Shown here piece after piece: positions 58,561 through 64,000 of a stretch of DNA of 64,000 nt (within the stretch, counting starts at the first letter, position 1; every line of letters starts with the position of its first letter). This DNA is from Mesodorylaimus sp. YZB2_4 (Eukaryota; Nematoda; Enoplea; Dorylaimida; Dorylaimidae), in contig JASANH010000999.1 in the NCBI GenBank assembly GCA_030248295.1, positions 186,001-250,000 of the forward strand, written 5' to 3'. Below the pieces are notes generated by a model, which searched no databases, had not been told where the DNA came from, and saw only the letters and a program-made list of their open reading frames with translations. The translations under genes and the position numbers were made by a program.

Positions 58561-60190
58561 TTAGCTTTCCATAGTCCTCGTTCCGCGGTCCTGTCGCGTC
58601 ATAGATTTCTGGTCAATGACGAAAATAGATTCGGCCAAGCTTCGTAGCAGCCCGCCTTCCCTCTCCAAGCCATTCAGAGCAGGAGAGACACCTGTGAAGG
58701 TAATCAACGACGCTACTTGCTCGCGTTCTGTCTTCGCGGTGACCACTTGTTCCCGTACCATCTTCAGTCCATTCCATCTTTGCTGTTTTGCTAGGCTGTC
58801 AACAGCCGATTTGTGCGTGTTTTCATCGGCAATCAGTTTTGTGATCACTGCTCAGACGCCTGTTCCACCTCGCTCGACGTTTGCGACCAGCGCGACGCGT
58901 GTCTTGTCGCGTAAAGCATTCTGCTCGTGCCAGAATCATTCGTCTTGCACTCTCCTAGCCCGGGTCATGCGGGCGACACTCATTTCTTGAGGTGTGAGCT
59001 TCAAATAGACAGTGTTCTTCCACACATCATGGTTTAATCAGGACAAAAGAAAGTACCAGTACATATCGACTTACTGCATGAGCAAGCATTAAGGTGCGAT
59101 CAATTTCACGTGGATCCGCTGAGATGGCACGAGCAAATAAGCTTTTGCCTTAACGTGTGGTACGCCCATAAGATGCGCAGAGGTCTGGACGACGCGTGAC
59201 GGGTGGTGAAGTACGCACTGGCTGTTCTTCTCGAAACTGAGCCTGGTCCCCAAGACGCTCTTGATCTGAACCCAACAAGTTGCCTTTCAGGTTCATCAAC
59301 GAGTCACGAGCGGGATTATGTGCGACACTACTAACTTGCGATGGATAGCGATCACGAATCGGCTGGCTATCGTGTGCTGGTGCTTCCGAGTACAAGATAT
59401 CGAACCGACACTCATCCAAAACGAAATCATTCACTGGAAGAACCGGATTAATTCGAAGCAAATCATCTCGAACCTGTGCACGGATACGCACAATCAATTC
59501 ATCACGACCCACACGAGAACTGTCTAAGAGATGGTCCATAGAGATGCCCCTATGCTCGCAGTAGTGAACGAGGTACCGCATAGGTAAACGATGCAAGTCC
59601 CGAAGAAAATACTCTTGGCCCAGGTCTACGTCATCAGGACCTAGCACGATATTCGAACCATCGCCATCTCCCTCGGCCTGCTGAGCCTGTCCTGCCAACC
59701 TGGCGTTCATACTGAGATCCAGAGCGTGCGCCATTGACGCCGGAGTAATGCCAAAAACAAGTTGATAATAGTCCAGCGCTGATAGGTTAGGTCTTCCCGA
59801 AATAGCCTGCGCCTCACTGGTCGCCACTACGCTCAGTAAGAAATTCTTGTCATACCTGGGAACAGCCAGCCACCGGCTGTTAAGAGCAAAACGATCGACG
59901 GGCGATACCAAAAATATCGGCCCAAGGTGAACGCGAGACTTGAGGTGACGGTAGAATCGATTTCAGCGATTTCGTGGATTCTCTCGATCGATAGAACAGC
60001 CCCCGGCCGTAGGATATCGAGTGGCCTGAAACGAAAAAAACAGAAGCAGTATCTGCTGATAACCGGGCCGACGCACCACTGTGAACTGGCCGCCCTGCCA
60101 CGCGATAGAGGGGCGACCCAGGACGCGATACGAAAGCAGCCGTTTACTAAGGCGGCCCGATTCCCGACTGATCATGAGAGGGCCATCAAA
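58561..60190 (-). CDS. Unrecognised multi-exon gene with interrupted frame
   Basis: The clearest part is a 59,911-59,150 minus-strand frame. It includes Y-C-E-H-R-G-I-S...R-V-G-R-D-E-L-I-V-R-I, which resembles a SAP-like helix pair, and a Gln/acidic-rich stretch. Upstream, 60,016-59,912 (after TTTCGTTTCAG) can join it through a 32-nt intron. Downstream the same frame passes a TAA (59,147-59,149), continues through A-R-A-I-S-A-D-P-R-E-I-D-R-T-L to a GTAAGT donor at about 59,077, and resumes in 58,990-58,560 with two TGA codons in phase (one at 58,852-58,854), unless small introns remove them. The family is not recognised, and the frame has several interruptions. Confidence 0.4.
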
Positions 60191-60563
60191 GGCACACACA
60201 AAACAGCAGGTTAGTATCAATGCAAATCAAGAACTAGTCTAGGTTAGTCAATACCTCTACAAAGCATCGACGAGAGTTGAGGAAAATGAACGTCAATTTG
60301 CAAGACACAATGAACTGGCCTAACTGAAGACGGAAGCAGACCCTGCCCCAAGGTATGACTTAAGGCTCGAGAACGGTGATCATGATGATTAGTTCTTGAT
60401 TTAGAACGCAAAAATTTAAAATATGACTGACAAAAAACATTAAAGAGGAAAATCAATCATCGCTGATGACATCGTTCCATTTCGAAAACAATCGCTTTGA
60501 ACTGCATTACTTCCTCTCTGGCACAGTCGTCACGGACTTAAAGTGTGTTGCACAGTTGATTCA

Positions 60564-61255
60564 GGAGGAGGCTGGGACTTGCCTTTTCCCATTGGTAGCA
60601 TGGTCATCGAAGCCACACTTGGCGCTGGCGCCCTTGCCCTTGCCCTTTCCTTTGCCCTTGGCAATAGGAACCATGGTCATTGATGCAACCTTGCCACTCT
60701 CGTCCTCTTCTTCCACAGCTTCCTCCATCTTCAGCTTGCCTTTCTTACCTGCGCCTTTCTTTTTTCCGCCAGGACTTTTTTCCCTCTGATTCAGCTTCGT
60801 TTTCGCTTTTGGCCTTTAACGCACCCTTCTTCCCCTTCTTTCTGACTACCCAGTTTTTGCGATTAAGTAAGACGAAGGCGACTCCAGCGCCGATCAGAGC
60901 TACTGTATGAGGAGGATTGGGATGACGATTCCCGCAATCAGGCCCGCTAAATTTGGGTTGTTGTCCGTCGCGGCAGCAGCGGCGTCAGCGTCAGCAAAGC
61001 CTGACGCACTCGAGGTGGTCGTCGTCGTCGTGGTCATAGTAAGGGTGAACGGACATCGGCATTGCCGCCTCGCCAGGCAATTCATTACCTTCGTCTACCA
61101 CGCAAGTCCTTTTCGGTCGACTGTAGGCTCGCAGGTTTCGTCCAGTCTGCACGATTCCACCCATGGCCACAATTCATCACAAATCCATTCGCAGTCATTA
61201 TTTTCGCGAGAGCCGTTACTGGCTGGAGGTGGATTTATGCCCAAATCGATGCCAA
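60564..61255 (-). pseudogene. TSP1-like, Thr-rich stalk, transmembrane and Lys-rich tail protein, frame broken
   Basis: Minus strand, in order: a cysteine/tryptophan module with C-E-W-I-C and W-P-W-V-E-S-C, then T-C-V-V-D-E-G-N-E-L-P-G-E-A, TSP1-like (61,250-61,060); a Thr/Ser/Ala-rich stalk (61,050-60,970); a hydrophobic helix (60,960-60,870); an acidic/Lys-rich tail ending G-K-G-K-G-K-G (to a TGA at 60,564). At least three frame changes are needed: near an A-run at 61,115, near TACAGTAG at 60,900, and at an A6 run near 60,785. Shifts at homopolymers suggest sequence errors as much as decay. Likely a type I membrane protein related in parts to the TSP1 receptor gene. Confidence 0.45.
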
Positions 61256-61256
61256 A

Positions 61257-64000
61257 AGACAGCCCGAATTACTATAAATCATCTATATTCCAAAATTCAT
61301 AGGTTGAAATCTCCAAATGATATTGCTGCCAAAGTCATGTATTCACCTTAGCAAATGAGAGCAACCACATCTAGCTGGACTTGAAATGATAATTCAAAAA
61401 AGTACACACAGCCATGGAAATGCTATAGATCATCCGAATAATTTAGAATTCATAGGTTGAAATCTCCAAATGATATTGCTGCCAAACTTATGTATTCACC
61501 CTAGCAAATGAGAGCACCCACATCTAGGTAAGCCGGACATAATAATAATTCAACATGAAGACAGCCCGAATTGCTATGAATCATCCATATTCCAAAATTC
61601 ATAGGTTGAAATCTCCAAATAATATTGCTGCCAAAGTTATGTATTCACCCCAGCAAATGAGAGCGACCACATCTAGCTGGACTTAAAATGACAATTCGAA
61701 AATGTACACAGAGCCATAAAAATGCTATAAATCATCCGAATAATTTAAAATTCATAGGTTGAAATCTCTAAATGATATCGCTGCCAAAGTTATGTATTTA
61801 CCCTAGCAAATGAGAGCAACCACATCTAGCTAGGCCTGACATGATAATCAAAGATAAAGACAGCCTGAATTGCTATGGATCATCCATATTACAAGATTCA
61901 TAGGTTGAAATCTCCAAATGATATTGCTGCCAAAGTTATGTATTCACCCTAGCAAATTAGAGCAACCACATCTAGCTAGGCCTGACATGATAATCAAACA
62001 TAAAGACAGCCCGAATTGCTATAGATCATCCATATTACAAGATTCATAGGTCGAAAACTCCAAATGATATTTCTGCCAAAGTTATGTATTCACCCCAGCA
62101 AATAAGAGCAGCCACATCTAACTGAGCATAACATGGAAATAATTCAACATCAAAACAGCCCAAATTGCTATAACTCATCCATATTCCAAAATTCATAGGT
62201 CGAAATCTCCAAATGATAGTGCTGCCAAAGTTATGTATTAACCCTAGCAAATGAGAGCAACCAAATCTAGCTGAGCCTGACATAATAATAATTCAACATA
62301 AAAACAGCCCGAATTGCTTTGAATCATCCATATTCCAAAATTCATAGGTTGAAATCTCCAAATGATATTTCTGCCAAAGTTATGTATTCACCCCAGCAAA
62401 TAAGAGCAACCACATCTAGCTGAGCCTACCATAAAAATAATTCAACATAAAGACAGCCCGAATTGCTATAACTCATCCATATTCCAAAATTCATAGGTCG
62501 AAATCTCCAAATGATAGTGCTGCCAAAGTTATGTATTCACCCTAGCAAATGAGAGCAACCACATCTAGCTGAGCCTGACATAATAATAATTCAACATAAA
62601 AACAGCCCGAATTTCTTCAAATCATTTATATTCCAAAATTCATAGGTTAAAATCTTCAAATGATATTGCTGCCAAAGTTATGTATTCACCCTAGCAAATG
62701 AGAGCATCCACATCTAGTTAGGCCTGACATGATAATCAAACATAAAAACAGCCCGACTTGCTATAGATCATCCATATTACAAGATTCATAGGTTGAAATC
62801 TCCAAATGATAGTGCTGCCAAAGTTATGTATCCACCCTAGCAATTGAGAGCAACCACATCTAGCTAAGCCTGACATAATAATAATTCAATATAAAAACAG
62901 CCCGAATTGCTTTAAATTATTTATATTCTAAAATTCATAGGTTGAAATCTCCAAATGATATTGCTGCCAAAGTTATGTATTCACCCTAGCAAATTAGAGC
63001 AACCACATCTAGCTGAGCCTGACATAATAATAATTCAACATAAAAACAGCCCGAATTGCTTCAAATCATCCATATTCCGAAATTCATAAGTTGAAATCTC
63101 CAAATGATATTGCTGCCAAAGTTATGTATGCTTCCCAGCAAATAAGAGCAATCACATCTAGCTGGACTTGCCACGACAATTCGAACATTAACGCGGCCTG
63201 AATAGCTATAAATCATCTATATTCCAAAACTCGCCAAATGATATTGCTGCAAAAGTTATGTATTCACCCAAGCAAATAAGAGCAATCACATCTAGCTGAG
63301 CCTAACATGAAAATAATTCAACATCAAGACAGCCCGAATTGCTATAACTCATCCATATTCCAAAATTCATAGGTCGAAATCTCACAATGATTGTGCTGCC
63401 AAAGTTATGTATTCACCATAGCAAATGAGAGCAACCACATCTAGCTGAGCCTGACATAATAATAATTCAACATAGAAACAGCCCAAATTTCTTCAAATCA
63501 TTTATATTCCAAAATTCATAGGTTAAAATCTTCAAATGATATTGCTGCCAAAGTTATGTATTCACCCTAATAAATGAGAGCAAACACATCTAGCTAGGCC
63601 TGACATGATAATCAAACATAAAGACAGCCCGAATTGCTTCAAATCATCCATATTCCGAAATTCATAAGTTGAAATCTCCAAATGATATTGCTGCCAAAGT
63701 TATGTATGCTTCCCAGCAAATAAGAGCAATCACATCTAGCTGGACTTGCCACGGAAATTCGAAAATTAACGCGGCCTGAATAGCTATAAATAATCTATAT
63801 TCCAAAACTCGCCAAATGATATTGCTGCAAAAGTTATATATTCACCCAAGCAAATAAGAGCAATCACATCTAGCGGGACTTGCCATGACAATTCGAAAAT
63901 TAACGCAGCCTGAATAGCTATAAATCATCTATATTCCAAAACTCGCCAAATGATAATGCCGCCAAAGTTATGTATTCACCCCAGCAAATAAGAGCAACCA
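61257..64000 (+). repeat. ~148-bp satellite array (at least 18 monomers)
   Basis: Monomers of about 145-153 bp, each with ACAGCCCGAATTGCTATA, CCAAAATTCATAGGTTGAAA, ATGATATTGCTGCCAAAGTT, ATGTATTCACCCTAGCAAAT and CACATCTAGCTGAGCCTGAC, repeat from 61,257 to the window end and beyond. Two types alternate: one with CATAATAATAATTCAACATA, another with CATGATAATCAAACATAAAG. A third, shorter type (CTGAATAGCTATAAATCATC, AACTCGCCAAATGAT) occurs near 63,180, 63,770 and 63,910. The monomer is homologous to the exon at 19,052-19,216. Confidence 0.9.

Noticed and set aside
58616-58990. 124-codon plus-strand ORF
   Set aside because: Ser/Cys/Phe-rich antisense of a more protein-like minus-strand frame.
21796-59149. 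Reassigned stop codons (TAA/TAG = Gln) in this organism
   Set aside because: The 1079-codon receptor frame contains none, in-frame TGA also appears, and frameshifts at homopolymers show that sequence errors or pseudogenes are present. It is kept only as an observation.
62044-62283. ORF in the satellite as a gene
   Set aside because: Only one pair of monomers is open by chance; other monomers carry stops in the same frame.
61257-64000. CRISPR array
   Set aside because: Repeats are contiguous ~148-bp monomers without unique spacers, in animal DNA.

Overview
This is nuclear DNA from an invertebrate animal. The grounds are spliced genes with many introns of about 50-65 nt and clean GT..AG borders, and extracellular animal domains (C-type lectin, PAN/apple, thrombospondin type 1, a class B2-like seven-helix domain). 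There is also a rich set of animal transposons. I could not fix the phylum. Very frequent TACAGTA/TACTGTA words and short introns recall nematodes, but that is only an impression. Gene density is low, and most of the window is repeats.

Layout. 1-520: a broken fragment of a Polinton/adintovirus-like minor capsid gene (minus). About 1.1-3.3 kb and 10.2-13.3 kb: two copies of a non-coding repeat, partly inverted. The second holds a Ty3/gypsy RT scrap. 6.5-7.8 kb: a three-exon secreted C-type lectin/PAN gene (minus). 8.0-10.2 kb: a 60-bp tandem array and a 1.6-kb TIR transposon. 15.6-18.6 kb: a transposon with a 9-bp target duplication, containing a decayed FLYWCH-MULE. 18.9-21.2 kb: an unrecognised cysteine-rich gene (minus). 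21.5-26.2 kb: a METTL13 (eEF1A methyltransferase) orthologue (plus) with two in-frame TAA codons. 26.6-31.1 kb: a 13-exon receptor gene (minus). 31.8-39.0, 41.4-46.6 and 48.9-55.3 kb: three copies of one large repeat block carrying RTE-type LINE remains, with later mariner, hAT-like and SINE insertions that differ between copies. 39.1-41.3 kb: an unrecognised multi-exon gene (minus). 56.1-57.5 kb: a second copy of the 8.6-kb transposon. 58.2-61.25 kb: two more minus-strand gene candidates, both interrupted. 61.26-64.0 kb: a ~148-bp satellite array running off the window.

Most notable: (1) a receptor whose reconstructed 1079-codon frame joins signal peptide, C-type lectin domain, a DUF5648-like module, seven TSP1 repeats and a seven-helix domain, with no GAIN/GPS domain visible; (2) a satellite whose monomer resembles a spliced coding exon 42 kb away, including its splice donor; (3) a hAT-like non-autonomous element carrying a signal-peptide reading frame; (4) isolated in-frame stops in otherwise well-spliced genes. 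Several candidate genes also show frameshifts, some next to homopolymers, so assembly error must be weighed throughout. Gene models were built by eye from splice phases and family knowledge; no search or transcript supports them.
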